Part shown: one piece after another, positions 1 to 11,020 of the stretch
Layout of the letters: each line of letters begins with the position of its first letter
Position numbering within the stretch: position 1 is the stretch's first letter
The notes under the pieces: generated by a model
Database searches by the model: none
Told to the model about the DNA's origin: nothing
The model's input: the letters and a program-made list of their open reading frames with translations, nothing else
NCBI RefSeq assembly: GCF_014805685.1
Contig: NC_060911.1
Coordinates: forward strand, 10,952,212 to 11,016,211
Direction of reading: 5' to 3'
Length of the DNA stretch: 64,000 bases
Source: Silurus meridionalis
Taxonomy: Eukaryota > Chordata > Actinopteri > Siluriformes > Siluridae
Program-made: the position numbers and the translations under genes

Positions 1-540
1 ATGTCAAAATTTTACCTTTGCAATGATGAAACTAATTTATGTATATAGTGCCTTTTACGATGCAGAAAAAGCCGTCAACTGTCAAACTCACCTGTCTCCA
101 AAGCATCATAGCACAAGGTCATCTGAACTCTCAAAGCTGATATTGATGACATTTATGTTGTGATGAAATTCACCCCAAACTAGTCATTTGTTGAGAAAGC
201 ACAGAATAATGAAACAAAACTAAGAAAAACACATGATGTGCAAATACAGCATACTATGGGGTGTACGTGGATAAATCTATTACATTTCATATAAAAAAAT
301 CATACTCAGTTTGTATATGCCTGGTTATGCCTTACTGTTTCTAAAGGTTTCTTTATACAAGTAGAAATTATCAACCATTTTAGACAATATAAAATAAATA
401 CGAAGCATGTGTTTTAGCATTGTGTAATCATCACAACTTGTACAAATATATAAATGAACAAATAGTAAATGAATAGTAAATAGTAAATAATAAAAAAAAG
501 TAAAAGTAAAATAAAAATTTTTTTTAGATTTGCAATTGCA
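1..540. other. AT-rich sequence, nothing recognised
   Basis: No open frame with recognisable protein similarity and no terminal repeat was seen. The sequence is AT-rich and looks like ordinary intergenic or intronic DNA. Confidence 0.5.
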
Positions 541-541
541 G

Positions 542-542
<1 letters not shown>

Positions 543-638
<96 letters not shown>

Positions 639-653
639 TACACATACACACAC
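543..653. repeat. Compound (TA)n(CA)n microsatellite
   Basis: About 80 bp of uninterrupted TA dinucleotides run directly into an imperfect CA tract. The apparent long ORFs across it (poly-YI on one strand) are artefacts of the repeat. Confidence 0.97.
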
Positions 654-714
654 CAGGCATAATATTGACATTTTGACATTATGACCATTGACAAGTGAAG
701 TTAATATAATTGAT

Positions 715-715
715 G

Positions 716-758
<43 letters not shown>

Positions 759-787
759 CAATAACAACAACAACAACAATAATAATA

Positions 788-831
<44 letters not shown>

Positions 832-856
832 TAATAATAATAACAATAATAATAGC
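715..856. repeat. (AAT)n microsatellite with AAC variants
   Basis: Trinucleotide AAT/ATA repeats with scattered AAC units. The poly-I/poly-Y frames reading through it are not genes. It abuts the Tc1 3' fragment that follows. Confidence 0.95.
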
Positions 857-1151
857 ACTTAAGGGGAGAAGCACTGTGTGTCTAACATCCAGCAGCACCA
901 CAATGTCATTATGGAGGAGTGGAAGAGGATCCCAGCAACAACCTGTGCAGCTCTGCTGAATTCAATGCCCAGGAGAATTAAGGCAGTGCTGGATAACAAT
1001 AGTGCTCACACTTAATATTGACATTTTGGACACAGATCTGACATGTTCACTAAGTTCACTAAGTTTCATTTCTATAGTATTGTTACTTGAGAACACATAA
1101 TAAAATGGTTGCTAAAATGTGAGGGGTGTACTGACTTTTTTTGAGATACTG
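856..1151 (+). mobile_element. Tc1-like transposon, 3' end only
   Basis: The plus strand reads a transposase C-terminus: EEWKRIPATTCAALLNSMPR, followed by a motif of the RRIKAVL type. A short 3' flank ends in a terminal repeat that finishes GAGATACTG before a TA dinucleotide at 1152-1153. The outer sequence is the reverse complement of the left end of the element at 45399, so both belong to one Tc1 family. The catalytic domain and 5' half are missing here; the fragment starts at the AAT microsatellite. Confidence 0.85.
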
Positions 1152-1268
1152 TATATTGTGAAAGAGGATGAAGAGCAGCTCAGCTAAATGCCCTAGACCC
1201 CATAGTTACTAAACGAACAGAAGGTACAACAAGGGAAACAGATGTAGAAACTCTAATTATGAACAGCT

Positions 1269-1535
1269 TTAAAGGTGATATAGAACAGTAAATATATGCT
1301 TGATGGAGGACGTTCTAGTAAATATACAGAGAGCTGAGTTCTGGACCAAAAGTTTATGAAGGAGTTTGTGAGGTATCTCAAACAGAAGAGAGTTACAATA
1401 ATCAATGTGCGAGTTAACTAGTGCATGTACAAAAATAGCTGTTGAATTGGATGCGAGGAATGGACAAAGACGGCTGATGGTAGATGGAAGTACAAAGGCC
1501 AAGCAATATTGTTTACATGTTTTTTTAAAAGACAA
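1269..1535 (-). pseudogene. L2/Rex-type LINE reverse transcriptase C-terminal fragment
   Basis: The minus-strand frame contains ISRLCPFLASNSTAIFVHAL, then HIDYCNSLLF and LVQNSALCIFTRT. This is the thumb-proximal region after the RT catalytic core that is typical of fish L2/Rex LINEs (family pattern ISRLRPFL...LDYCNALL...LQLVQNAAARV). About 88 residues are open; the YADD core, endonuclease and 3' tail are absent. It is a dead 5'- and 3'-truncated copy. Confidence 0.75.
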
Positions 1536-2012
1536 AGTATTATTAATGATGACACCCAGACTCTTAAACTGAGAAAATGAATAAAATATAGAAGATTACA
1601 GACACTGAAAACAAGTTGAGGGCATTTGACTCAGCAGTTCGAGCAGGTTGATGTGTTTTACTCTCACACTAGGGCTACACAAGCTTCCTGTTCTCCTGAT
1701 GCACCATGCTGACCCACACTTGTGACAGAGATGCAAATGATGATTGGTAAATCAGATAAAGAACCACTCCAAGATTAGCAACTTTTCTGAGAAATGCATT
1801 GCATCTCATTGAGCCTACAGTATATCCCAACTTTCCGAGTCAGGGTGCATCTGTCAGTGGTATTGGGGGTTTGCCCCTCTTTTGAAAGCACCAACAGATT
1901 GCTCGAACAAGAGACCACTGGAAACAGTACCAGAAATAGTAACTTGCTTGAGCACTGTCAGGTCTAAAACAAACTTTGGCATGACAGTGTAGTGTAGATA
2001 TCATACTCAATT
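1536..2012. other. Unassigned sequence
   Basis: Unique-looking AT-rich DNA between the LINE scrap and the direct-repeat/minisatellite block. No coding or transposon signal was recognised. Confidence 0.4.
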
Positions 2013-2078
2013 AATCTAACGTCATGCTGATTAATTGTGTGACATGTTCTGTGGTGGGGCACAGAGGTGCCAGTTATA
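2013..2078 (+). repeat. 66-bp direct repeat, left copy
   Basis: It runs from AATCTAACGTCATGCTG to GGTGCCAGTTATA. The same 66 bp recur at 2257-2322 with a single visible difference (GACATG here, GACCTG there). The two copies bracket a 178-bp GC-rich minisatellite block. Confidence 0.95.
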
Positions 2079-2103
2079 CTCTATAGACTCTGTGGCGGCC
2101 TTG

Positions 2104-2223
2104 GAACCTTGGTACAGAGCCGCGCGCCCTGAAGAACCTTGGTACGGAGCGGCGCGCTCTGAAGAACCTTGGAATGGAGCCGCGCGCTCTGAAAAACCTT
2201 GGTACGGAGCCGAGCGCTCTGGA
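2104..2223 (+). repeat. 30-bp minisatellite, four units
   Basis: Four units with an exact 30-bp period start at 2104, 2134, 2164 and 2194; a decayed fifth start (GAACTCT) is at 2224. The core is GAACCTTGGTACGGAGC followed by CGCGCGCTCT. The period is a multiple of three, so the plus strand reads a ten-residue repeat (EPWYRAARPE, EPWYGAARSE, EPWNGAARSE, KPWYGAERSG). No start context or longer frame supports a real protein. It is much more GC-rich than its surroundings. Confidence 0.95.
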
Positions 2224-2256
2224 GAACTCTGGGATCTACCAACTCTGGGATCTACC

Positions 2257-2322
2257 AATCTAACGTCATGCTGATTAATTGTGTGACCTGTTCTGTGGTG
2301 GGGCACAGAGGTGCCAGTTATA
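2257..2322 (+). repeat. 66-bp direct repeat, right copy
   Basis: Second copy of the 2013-2078 sequence. It is preceded by a tandem CTCTGGGATCTACCAA duplication (about 2226-2257). Confidence 0.95.
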
Positions 2323-4139
2323 TTAAAGGAAGTTCGACAGTTTGAATTCAGTCGCTACTTATTAATCAGCCCATTGCCAGTTCCCATCAGGGTTGTAATG
2401 AATTTAAAAGAAAACCATGCCATGTCTCACCAGAATATTATTTGGTGCTTGCTTGGCATATATCTGGATGTAATGATTTATCTGGTGAAACCATTAGGGA
2501 TACAAAGCATGTCTCGAAGACAAAAATGCATCCAATGTGGTAAAAATTCAAGATTTTCGCTAAAGCATGCACCACAGGGATCCAGATTGGTATAGTAGAT
2601 GGTCCAAAACCCTCTCAGTATGCTTTTCACTTTATAGCACCGTCCTTTGGTGGCTGGTATCATGGGGAAAAGGGTAATTGCTGATTTGCTCTGTATATCA
2701 GTCTCCATTTTAAATAGATACACAAGCATTTTAAGGGTAACTTCAAGGATAGTTGTTTGAAGTCCACCGATGGTGGCCACACGATTGAAGAGACTGATTT
2801 AGATAAAATTCTGTACACAAGTGTTAAGTTGTTGGTTTACTAGCAGAAAGGAACTGTCTCTCAGACATTTCATATCATGTGTTAGCAGTCAGGCAGGTGT
2901 ACTGTATGAGGTTCACTTGATCACAAGTTTCCATTGGTCCACAAGTCAGAAGAAAGTGAGGTCTGGAGGAGTGAGCCAAACCACCAATGCTCAATAGGCA
3001 GAGATTCAGGAAAAGTTCAAGAAAACCCAGCTTATTCTGTTGAGTTAGCAGAGTCCAGTTGACTTTGCAAGCTTGTTGAAGGAGAGAAAAATATGACAAG
3101 GACGAATCACTCAATCACACTAATGAACATATTCACATACACACTGGTTTTATCAGGTGATGTGAAAATGTGAAAATGGACCTGGCAATGAAATGAAAGA
3201 TGAGTGTAGTAGCCTGCAACAGAACAGCTTTTATAGTAGCAAACGGAATAATACATCATTGTTTTGTTTATATGACAACATATAAATGTTAGAAATATCA
3301 TGAATCCAGTCTTTTTAATGCCTTATAAACTATAATATAGATATACGTATAGACATAGTTACTATACAACGATTTACTAGAGCATGTAGTAGTAATAGTA
3401 GTAATAAATAGTAGTAATAAACAGGATTTTTTTATTTGATTTATACAGATTTAAATCAGACGTCCAAAGTTGTTAAACAATATAATCTATATAAAATATT
3501 TAGCTTAAATTTGAGCATAAATAAATGCTGAATTCATAGGAAGTGTTACCTATTTTATATCAAAAATCAAGTGCAAAACCAAACACAATGCAAAACTTTT
3601 GCAAAAGGGAGCCGTAATCATTTTTACCATGGGGCATGTAGTGCAGTAGATCATTTAGCAAAGGTGGTTGTTTGGTTGTGGGGGTGTAAGAATTGTAATT
3701 TGATATGCATGCAGCAGAGGACTCTGAACATTATATACTGTTTCTTACATTTAGATGCCTCAAAAGTCAATATGAATTCACCACATTAATCAGGAAATGA
3801 TCAGTTGAATTATAATTATAATATATGGGTTAAGGAAGTATGAGAGTTTGAGAGACAATGTTCAGACAGAGGGGAAAAATCCTCAGTTGGCAATTTTCCT
3901 CAGTGATTTGTTCTTATGATACAGGTGTTTTGTATGAGTTATTTACTAATAATACAAGGGCTTGGTTGATGAGGTGATTCATATGTTTGAACACTCAAGC
4001 CACATAATCACGCATATCCTTTCCAGAGTGCATTTAAAGCTCTTAACATGGAGGTCTGTGCATTTTCTTCTGGCATGTTGCCCGACATAATTTTGAGGTC
4101 TAAGCTAAATACAGCTAACACTATGCAATTCAATCATTT
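2323..4139. other. Unassigned 1.8 kb
   Basis: Several 60-100 codon frames exist here (for example minus 2478-2780 and 2875-3114), but none resembles a known family and none shows splice or start context. No terminal repeats were found. It may be an old repeat that cannot be recognised by eye. Confidence 0.4.
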
Positions 4140-4330
4140 TTTTTATTTGTGTAGTGCTTTTTACAATGGACATTTCCTTAAAGCAGCTTAATAGATATAA
4201 ATTGGTTATAAAAGAATGTTTAAGTTTGTTCCTTGTAATTGTTCCTAAAGATTGTTTCAAATGACTATGTCAAGGAAATACTCCCTGAGATGGCATGAGG
4301 ACGAAACCTTGAGAGGAGCCTTATCGCTAT
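4140..4330 (-). mobile_element. LINE 3' tail (fish L2/Rex-type), decayed
   Basis: In reverse orientation it carries the recurring tail: AAGCAGCTT near a 'GTGCTTTTTACAATGGACAT' block, then AATACTCCCTGAGATGGCAT and AAACCTTGAGAGGAGCC. The same tail recurs at 15616, 19390, 42672 and 45120 in this window. Confidence 0.7.
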
Positions 4331-4380
4331 GATAAATGCTATCTTATGTTGCACTTCAGGTAACAGCTCTCAACATGTGT

Positions 4381-4556
4381 TTACATTTTATAATTATTGT
4401 ATTTGGTAGATGCCCTTATCCAGAGCGACTTACAACTGAGCAGGGGAGGGTTAAGGGCCTTGCTCAAGGGCCCAGCAGTTGCTGATTGGCGGTGGTGTAA
4501 CCTGTGACCTTCCGATCCAAAGTCCAATGCCTTAACAACTCAGCTACTACCTCCTC
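4381..4556 (-). mobile_element. tRNA-derived SINE
   Basis: Read on the minus strand it has a tRNA-like head with 'GTTAAGGCATTGGACTTTGG', a GGGCCCTTGAGCAAGGCCC core, and a tail GTAAGTCGCTCTGGATAAGG leading to the usual 'GGGCATCTACC' 3' motif. This matches a common teleost tRNA SINE. Related copies lie at 6388 and 36178. Confidence 0.8.
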
Positions 4557-5262
4557 TGTTCTTTCTAAATGTGAATTTCATTCACAAATTATATTATATT
4601 ATATAATTATTATATTAGAACTTGAGTGAAAAGTGGAGTTTTTGCAACATTTAGTAGAAACATTTTCAGAATCACTTAACCTATTTGAGTATCTTTTTAC
4701 TTTAATGGTGGTGTGCCATCATTATATTTGCTAATATTTGCTCACATTAAAATAGGGACCTAGAAACAATCTTGAAAATTAGATATATATGGTAGAAAAT
4801 ATATATATATATTTTTTTTATGTTTCTAAAAGACTATTTTCAATTTTATATGAAAACAAAAAATGTGATGTTTAGTATGATCTTAGACCTTTGTACCAGA
4901 TTGTACTGTACAGTATGTTCAATATAAATTAGACCAGCTTACTCTATTGCTGTCTCATAAAATGTACAGAGCAGAGCTGGCTCAGATTTTTACTGTCTTT
5001 TATTTTCCTTGTTTTATTCATGTTTTTATTGACTCGCATTTTTTTTATTATAAAAATTTTATATGACAAGTTTAAAGCCTACGTCTTTATTAATATATTC
5101 AGTCCTGCCCTAAGGGAATAGCTGTGATTGTGGTTGATTACTATTTTCACTGGTGCACATTTAGAACTGCAGTGAATTAACTGACTGCTTTTTTTCTTTT
5201 GCTTTTGGGATCTTATTGCGGCTGTTTAAATAATTCCTCCTGCATTGCTAATGTTTATTTAT

Positions 5263-5267
<5 letters not shown>
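4557..5267. other. AT-rich, nothing recognised
   Basis: Low-complexity AT-rich sequence with short homopolymers. No gene or transposon boundary was found. Confidence 0.4.

Positions 5268-5328
<61 letters not shown>
5266..5328. repeat. (TA)n microsatellite
   Basis: About 60 bp of TA dinucleotides. Confidence 0.95.
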
Positions 5329-5331
<3 letters not shown>

Positions 5332-5569
5332 GGTGTCCTGTTTCATGCATTTCCTCTTACCTCCAGCATGTCAAGGGTTAGTCTTTGAAAAACCACAGCA
5401 TAGCAATGTTGCATGTTTATACAGTAATCAAAAGTAATCAACCTTTATCACTACATGCCTCCCACTACATGGTGTAACCATAATCACCTTTCGTTTTCTT
5501 CACAAATTGCTAATGTGACCCTTAATTTAGATTTTTAGATTTTTACATCAGAATAATTTGTTCACTTCT

Positions 5570-6010
5570 ATCCACACAGGCCTTGTCATTTTGAGATTAG
5601 ACTACTGTAACTCACTCCAGGCAGGGCTGCCTCTATTAACATTCAAACACTGCAACATCCAGAATGCAGCTATATGACTAGATTTTGCAACACCACCCCC
5701 TTGCTCGTTTTTCTCCACTGGCTTCCTCCCTCCTCCTGCACTTATGCTTGCTTACAGTCACCGCCCTGCATCCACCAACCTCAAAATATTTATTTTTCAT
5801 CACACTGTACCACACTCCCTTGAAACCTCTTGCACTGCTCCACTGGCCCCGCCTTCTCTCAGGGTACAAGGAAGGCATGCATCAAGATTCATTGCTCAGT
5901 CTAGCACCTAGCTGGTGGAATGAACTTGAATTAGATGGCAAACCGCTGACTCACTGTATTTAAACAATGTGCAGACCTACCTTTTCACTCCCAGAAGTAC
6001 TTAATAAGCA
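5570..6010 (+). pseudogene. LINE reverse transcriptase C-terminal fragment
   Basis: With stops and shifts, the plus strand reads DYCNSLQAGLPL, then QNAA, and later LRVQGRHASRF, WWNELEL and DSLYLNNVQTYLF. This is the order seen at the end of fish L2-type ORF2 (LDYCN...QNAAAR...RLWNALP...FKSKLKTHLF). There is no RT core. It is a separate insertion from the 1269-1535 fragment because it lies on the opposite strand. Confidence 0.7.
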
Positions 6011-6387
6011 GTTTAAAACAACAAAGTGTTGTCTGTGTGCTTTTTTCTTACTACAGTATAGAACCTCCTTAACAGAGATTTTAGACTGACTGTCTTAGAC
6101 TGTGGCTTAATGTATGAGTATCAAAATGCATTTACTGATAGAGACTTTGCTGTTGTCATCACTCCTCTGTCCGACATTGTGGTCCTTCCTCTCTACCCTA
6201 AGGTCTAAACCTTCCTAAATTTAGGTTGTTCAGGAGCCATGCCATAACAGGGAGCTTTGTAATGGCCACCAAAGGCATTTCCTCTCCAGACCACTTGAGT
6301 GCACCCTCATTCATTATTCGAATTCTCTTTATTTGTTGTCTGCTCCATTTTCTTCCTTTGTGTCCAACAACAAAGAAGGAAATTGAA
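6011..6387. other. Unassigned sequence
   Basis: No recognisable element between the LINE fragment and the SINE. Confidence 0.4.
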
Positions 6388-6580
6388 GAGGTAGCATAAT
6401 GGTTAAGGCATTGGACTTTGGTTCGGAAGGATATAATTTCTAATCCCAGCAACACCAAGCTGCCACTCCTGTTCCCCTGAGCTAAACCCTTAACCCTAAA
6501 GCTGCTCAGGTGTACAGTATGGATGAAATTAAAATGGAAGTCGGTCTGAATAAGGGCATTTACCAAATGCCGTAAATGTG
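6388..6580 (+). mobile_element. tRNA-derived SINE
   Basis: The head carries GTAGCATAATGGTTAAGGCA (A-box region) and a decayed B box. CAAGCTGCCACTCCTGTTCC, CTAAACCCTTAACCCT and a tail ATAAGGGCATTTACCAAATG follow. Same family as 4381-4556, in the opposite orientation. Confidence 0.85.
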
Positions 6581-6842
6581 TCTGTATTGGTTATTGTTAC
6601 TATTTACTATGTAAATAGCTTTTGCTATTGTGTTTAAACTTCCTTGTCCTACTTTGCTTTGCCTAGCATTTGCATGGCCCTTCATGGCTCTAGTTGTTTA
6701 ATTCAGTTCCCTGTCTTTTTTTGTCACTTAATTTTTTTATTCATTAAATTTATTCTGTTATTTGCATCCACCTCCTTGCACCTTGGATTTTATAACACAA
6801 CCACATCGAAAATACCTTCGGGATGAACTGGAACGCTGACTG

Positions 6843-7030
6843 CGCCCACGGCTTTCTCCCCAAAACTCACTAATGCTCTTGGGCACGGATTCCCACAAAT
6901 ACTCCAAAATCTTGCAGAAAGCTTTTTTGACAAGTTGAGGCTGTTGTAGTTGCAAAAGGGGGGGAGGGTGACGTGGTTTTAGAACAATAAAATCTCAAAT
7001 GGATATGATGGTCAGGTGTCCATATAATTA
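6843..7030 (+). mobile_element. Tc1-like transposon 3' fragment
   Basis: The plus strand matches the C-terminal transposase region of the same family as the element at 61054: CACAAATACTCCAAAATCTT, then GAAAGCTTTTTTGACAAG and GAGGCTGTTGTAGTTGCAAA (family protein pattern: LTNAL...RVEAVIAAKGG). GGTGTCCATATAAT near the end is the decayed terminus. Frames are broken. Confidence 0.6.
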
Positions 7031-7354
7031 TGTTGAATCCAATATGTATGCACCAGTGCAGGGGAAATTGGAAATAAACTCAGTGTGACTGAAACACATG
7101 TGCAAACGTTTGTTTCCATATAATTATTGGAGCAATAATACAGTAATTACTGTCCTTACCAGTGCTTCAGAAGGGAATAATATATTGATATTTATCCATA
7201 TATTCACAATATGTACTCATTATTTTTCAGCAGTGGCATCACCTTTTTATTTATTCATTAATTAAATCTACTACAAAAGGCTACTATACAGCAGACTGTA
7301 TACTGCTGTTAATAATTCATGTGTGTCTGTAAATAATACAAATGGTGGTTGCTG

Positions 7355-7505
7355 TTAAAAATCATGCCATTGGTAGCTTTGAATTGTAGGTCTTGTGCTG
7401 CTGGAAAAGTGACAGCAAAAATCCCAGGATTGCCAGAGACTTGCTGCTGGGCCTTTTAGCAAAAGCCCCAGTTGCTCAACTGGGTACTTGAATTGTATCC
7501 TACCT
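7355..7505 (+). mobile_element. Degenerate tRNA-type SINE
   Basis: The order CCAGAGACTTGCTGCTGGGC, CTTTTAGCAAAAGCCCCAGT, TGCTCAACTGGGTA follows the central part of the SINEs at 6388 and 43330, with many substitutions. Confidence 0.4.
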
Positions 7506-7799
7506 CACTGTTGAGCTCATTACTGAGTTCGGTCAATTTTTATTGTCATTCCATCCATGTGCAGGATACAGGATGAAAAAATGAAGCCCCCATGAACACT
7601 GCAACACGGTAGACACTATAGGGCTTAATGTATACTTTACATTAAAGTATAAAGTATTTAGCCCTTTACTCTAGGGCTATTTAAATGTCATATAATAAGT
7701 GCAGCACAAAATTCAATTGATACAATGATTATAATGAGTCGCCGTAAACAACAGATAAGATGACAGGATTGGAAAAATAAACAAAGCAGGATGGACTGA

Positions 7800-7864
7800 A
7801 TCTTATTATTATTATTATAATTAATATATTTATTATACTTATTATTATTATTATTATTATTATT
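7800..7864. repeat. (ATT)n microsatellite
   Basis: Imperfect TTA/ATT repeats. The poly-N frame on the minus strand is an artefact. Confidence 0.9.
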
Positions 7865-7990
7865 CAATTCATATTGTTTGTGTAGCGCTTTTAACAATTG
7901 CTTCAACACAGTTTCTTTTTGAACAGATTGTGCAAGCTGGTGGAGAATGTGTTAAGGAAAATCTCCCTTAGGCAGGCCGGGGTAGAAGCA
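7863..7990 (-). mobile_element. LINE 3' tail fragment
   Basis: ATTCAATTCATATTG, then GTGTAGCGCTTTTAACAA and AAAATCTCCCTTAGG. This is the reverse complement of the fish LINE tail (poly ATTGAA end, AAAGCGCTATACA motif). Confidence 0.6.
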
Positions 7991-8019
7991 GGCAGATCCG
8001 AGAAAAGGATTTAGTATAA

Positions 8020-8023
<4 letters not shown>

Positions 8024-8085
<62 letters not shown>
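8024..8085. repeat. (TA)n microsatellite
   Basis: About 60 bp of TA dinucleotides. Confidence 0.95.
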
Positions 8086-8088
<3 letters not shown>

Positions 8089-8592
8089 TTTTTTCATATT
8101 TGCAACATATTTGCAGTAACTTATAAAATTAAAATTCTGTCACAAGCATGGAAATAAACGCAAATACCTGGAAGCATAAGCTGAAATTCTGATATGTTGT
8201 CTCATATTTATCTTTGGATCCAGTACAGAAGTACAGCAAAAAACCTCCATGCCGTTCCAATGCTTTTGGAGAGGACTCTCGACGGGTCTGTAGCTGATTT
8301 TAATAATCTGATTGGCCTGCTCAAGCACATCTCAAGTCAGTGCTTAAACAAAATCTAAATACATGAAATAGCTAATTAAATATTTGCCCATTTAATCTAT
8401 ATTAAACTTATAAAACGCACTTGTTTATGGACCGTAATGCCTCCATGAAAATACTAGACATTTTGATGCAGCTAAAATAAGCACTGACTAAATATACACA
8501 TTAGGGTTCCATTTACAAATGATAAGCACATTTAGTGTTATACAATAAGCATAACACAATAGTATGTGGTAACTGAAACATAATAATAAATA
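8086..8592. other. Unassigned sequence
   Basis: AT-rich DNA up to the edge of the Tc1 5' fragment. Nothing recognised. Confidence 0.4.
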
Positions 8593-9171
8593 ATAATTTA
8601 TTCTCTAGGAAGGGATCTGGTCGTCCCAAACGTCTTCCATTTGAGGATTATGGAGGCCACTGTGTTCTTAGGAACCTTAAGTGCATCAGAGATTTTTTTG
8701 TAACCTTGGCCAGATCTGTGCCTTGCCACAATTCTGTCTCTGAGCTCTTCAGGCAGTTCCTTTGACCTAATGAATCTCATTTGCTCTGACATGCATTGTG
8801 ATCTGTAAGGTCTTATATAGACAGGTGTGTGCCTTTCCTAATCAAGTCCAATCACTATAATCAAACATTTCTGGACTCAAATGAAGGTCTAGAACCATCT
8901 TAAGGATGATCAGAAGAAATGGATAGCACCTGAGTTAAATATATGAGTGTCACAGCAAAGGGTCTGAATACTTAGGACCATGTGATATTTCAGTTTTTCT
9001 TTTTTAATAAACCTGCAACAATGTCAACAATTCTGTGTTTTTCGGTCAATATGGGGTGCTTTGTGTACATTATTGAGGAAAAGAAATGAACTTAAATGAT
9101 TTTAGCAAATGGCTGCAATATAACAAAGAGTGAAAAATTTAAGGGGGTTTGAATATTTTCCGTACCCACTG
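8593..9171 (-). mobile_element. Tc1-like transposon, 5' end with paired-like N-terminus
   Basis: Read on the minus strand, the outer terminal repeat starts CAGTGGGTACGGAAAATATT. A second repeat, AGTATTCAGACCC, lies further in (IR/DR arrangement). ATG at 8792 opens a 64-residue frame containing SKELPEELRDRIVARHRSGQ and GYKKISDALKVPKNTVASII. This is the N-terminal helix-turn-helix of Tc1 transposases that binds the terminal repeats. The frame ends at 8598 near 'TTRSLPRE', at the element's break. The DDE domain and 3' terminus are missing, so it is inactive. Confidence 0.88.
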
Positions 9172-9215
9172 TGTATAAAAAAAAAACAGATGTTCTTTCT
9201 GTTCTGTCTACAGGA

Positions 9216-9573
9216 AAATGCAGTTCTACCTCTGCCATGTGAATCTGTATTCTATGTGACTCTCAGGACTCTGTATTGTTGTGATACGTCATATTCATGT
9301 ATCAGCAGTGGTGCTGAGAGAACCAGTTGAGAACCAGTTTAGTGAGGAGAAATCGATCTACATATAAAATATTGGTCCCAAATTCTTGGTCACTCATAAT
9401 AGTATATCTACTAATAATTATTTATAAATAAATCATTCTTTACCAATGCTAATATGTTAAAAATGTGTCACAATACAAATGCCAAAGTGAATCAGATGCA
9501 CACTTTTTTAAATCGATGCATCACATCGTTAATATTAATGCTGATGCACGGATCAGTGAATCTTACCATCCCT
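9216..9573 (+). mobile_element. Non-autonomous repeat, copy 1 (hAT-like, tentative)
   Basis: It contains TACCTCTGCCATGTGAATCT, GACTCTCAGGAC, TCATATTCATGTA, GTGGTGCTGAGAGAAC, and ends GTGAATCTTACCATCCCTAG. The same order, inverted, occurs at 62461-62780. No protein frame. The superfamily is a guess; the repetition is direct observation. Confidence 0.7.
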
Positions 9574-9578
9574 AGTGA

Positions 9579-10203
9579 GGATACACGTATAGCAACTTAT
9601 CACTATGCTCTAATCTGTTTCTAATGTCGCTTAGCAAAACAGATTTTTTTTAAGTACTTGTGTTTAATGCAAGTATCTACTGTATGAGATGTGCAACTGG
9701 TGTACTCACTGTACACTCATTTGTTGGAGGACGAGTGGGAGGAAAGGGCGCAAAGCTATTTACACTAAGGCACTTTGCAGTGGATTTGTAATGTAGTGAG
9801 GTAAATGTTAACAGAAAATTGTAATAGAACCCCTGCAGGTAAGTAAATATTATACATAGGTCTGGTTTGTGGCACACAAATTATTTTATAATTTATTATC
9901 AACTTATTTGTAATTGCTAAACGTATTTTATTAATAGATACAAGCATGATAAATATTTCAAGCTCCAAAATATAAAGCACAAAGTTGTGTAGATGCTTTG
10001 TAGACTTATGGACTTTACAATAACAGAGGACAGTCCCAGCTTTCAACGGGGTAAAGTAAAACATATGCTATACAGTAACACTAAAGGTTTGTGAATTTTA
10101 GTCCACATTTTGTCCCTGCTGTACTGTTATAAGAATATATATATTTATTTTGGGATGTGGTTGTGTGTCATTGTTCTCTGCAACAGATTACAAATATAAT
10201 GGA
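9579..10203. other. Unassigned sequence
   Basis: No recognised coding or repeat signal. Confidence 0.4.
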
Positions 10204-10311
10204 GTAATTTAATGCTTTTGTACGGTGGCCGAGAAGTGCAAAACACATTAACAAATCCAAAAACAACATAACAAATCTAAAAAGGTAGGTATAGTTTGTG
10301 AATGGAAACTT
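10204..10311 (+). mobile_element. Half copy of a palindromic MITE
   Basis: It shares the block AACACATTAACAAA...CCAAAAACA and the arm AAGGTAGGTATAGTTTGTGA...ATGGAAAC with the palindrome at 11021-11182, but has one arm only. Confidence 0.75.
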
Positions 10312-10321
10312 GAAGTACAAC

Positions 10322-10350
10322 AGTCTTTTTTTTTCTTTTTTAAAATGTAT

Positions 10351-10381
<31 letters not shown>

Positions 10382-11020
10382 TATTTTTATTAAGCAATTA
10401 ACCATATACAAACAACATGGCATTAACAAGTACAATTTACATTACAATACACAGAACAGGTGCATGAAAATACAAATATATACACATATATTTAGGGAAA
10501 AGAGGGGAAAAATAGCTAAATAAATACAATTTATAATAATAATAATAAAACCAAGTAAAAAAGTAAAATAAAAAAAAAGGGGTATGGTTTATTCTGTAAA
10601 TCATACTTTTCTATAAAGGACAAAAGATTCATTGCATTTTTCTTTTTAATCACTTTTAGAGCTTTTGTGAAAGAAATAAACCCATTATAAAATGCAAAAA
10701 AAAAACAGTGGTTTCACCTTTAAGTATTTCCAAAGATAATGTCCTTCACAGTAAAATTTCTTAGATGGGAAACCTTTGGGTAAAGCCAGTTATAGATATC
10801 AGACCATAAAGCGTCTGAAGTAACAGTCTGCAGCAGGAGAAAGTTGGAACGTATGTGTAAAAGTGTACAACTAATCTTTATGTCATGATATACTGCAGCA
10901 TCTCCAACATCACTGCATATGAATGTCCTTCCTCAAAATAGCTCAAAATTAATTCCAGTTTCTCCTTGCTTGCCAATGTTTACCTGTATATTTTAAATGA
11001 CAGGTGTCTCGTCCAATGAT
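10322..11020 (-). mobile_element. Possible L1-type LINE 3' end
   Basis: On the minus strand a broken frame reads LLQTVTSDALWSDIYNWLYP and VSHLRNFTVKDIIFGNT. This resembles the C-terminal part of fish L1 ORF2 (the 'W.DI..WL...' region). An AT-rich 3' flank follows, with an A-run at the minus-strand end (T-run at about 10325-10335 on plus). It sits between two copies of the MITE arm, as if inserted there. Confidence 0.35.
10345..10385. repeat. (TTTA)n microsatellite
   Basis: Tandem TTTA units, possibly grown from an A-tail. Confidence 0.9.

Noticed and set aside
2104..2223. CRISPR-like array
   Set aside because: The units are directly tandem without unique spacers, in a vertebrate genome with no cas genes.
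2035..2306. Ten-residue repeat protein (plus or minus frame) at the minisatellite
   Set aside because: The period being a multiple of three opens several frames at once. There is no start or splice context and no extension beyond the array.
2478..3114. Minus-strand ORFs of 79-100 codons
   Set aside because: No recognisable domain, no splice sites and ordinary length for AT-rich random sequence.
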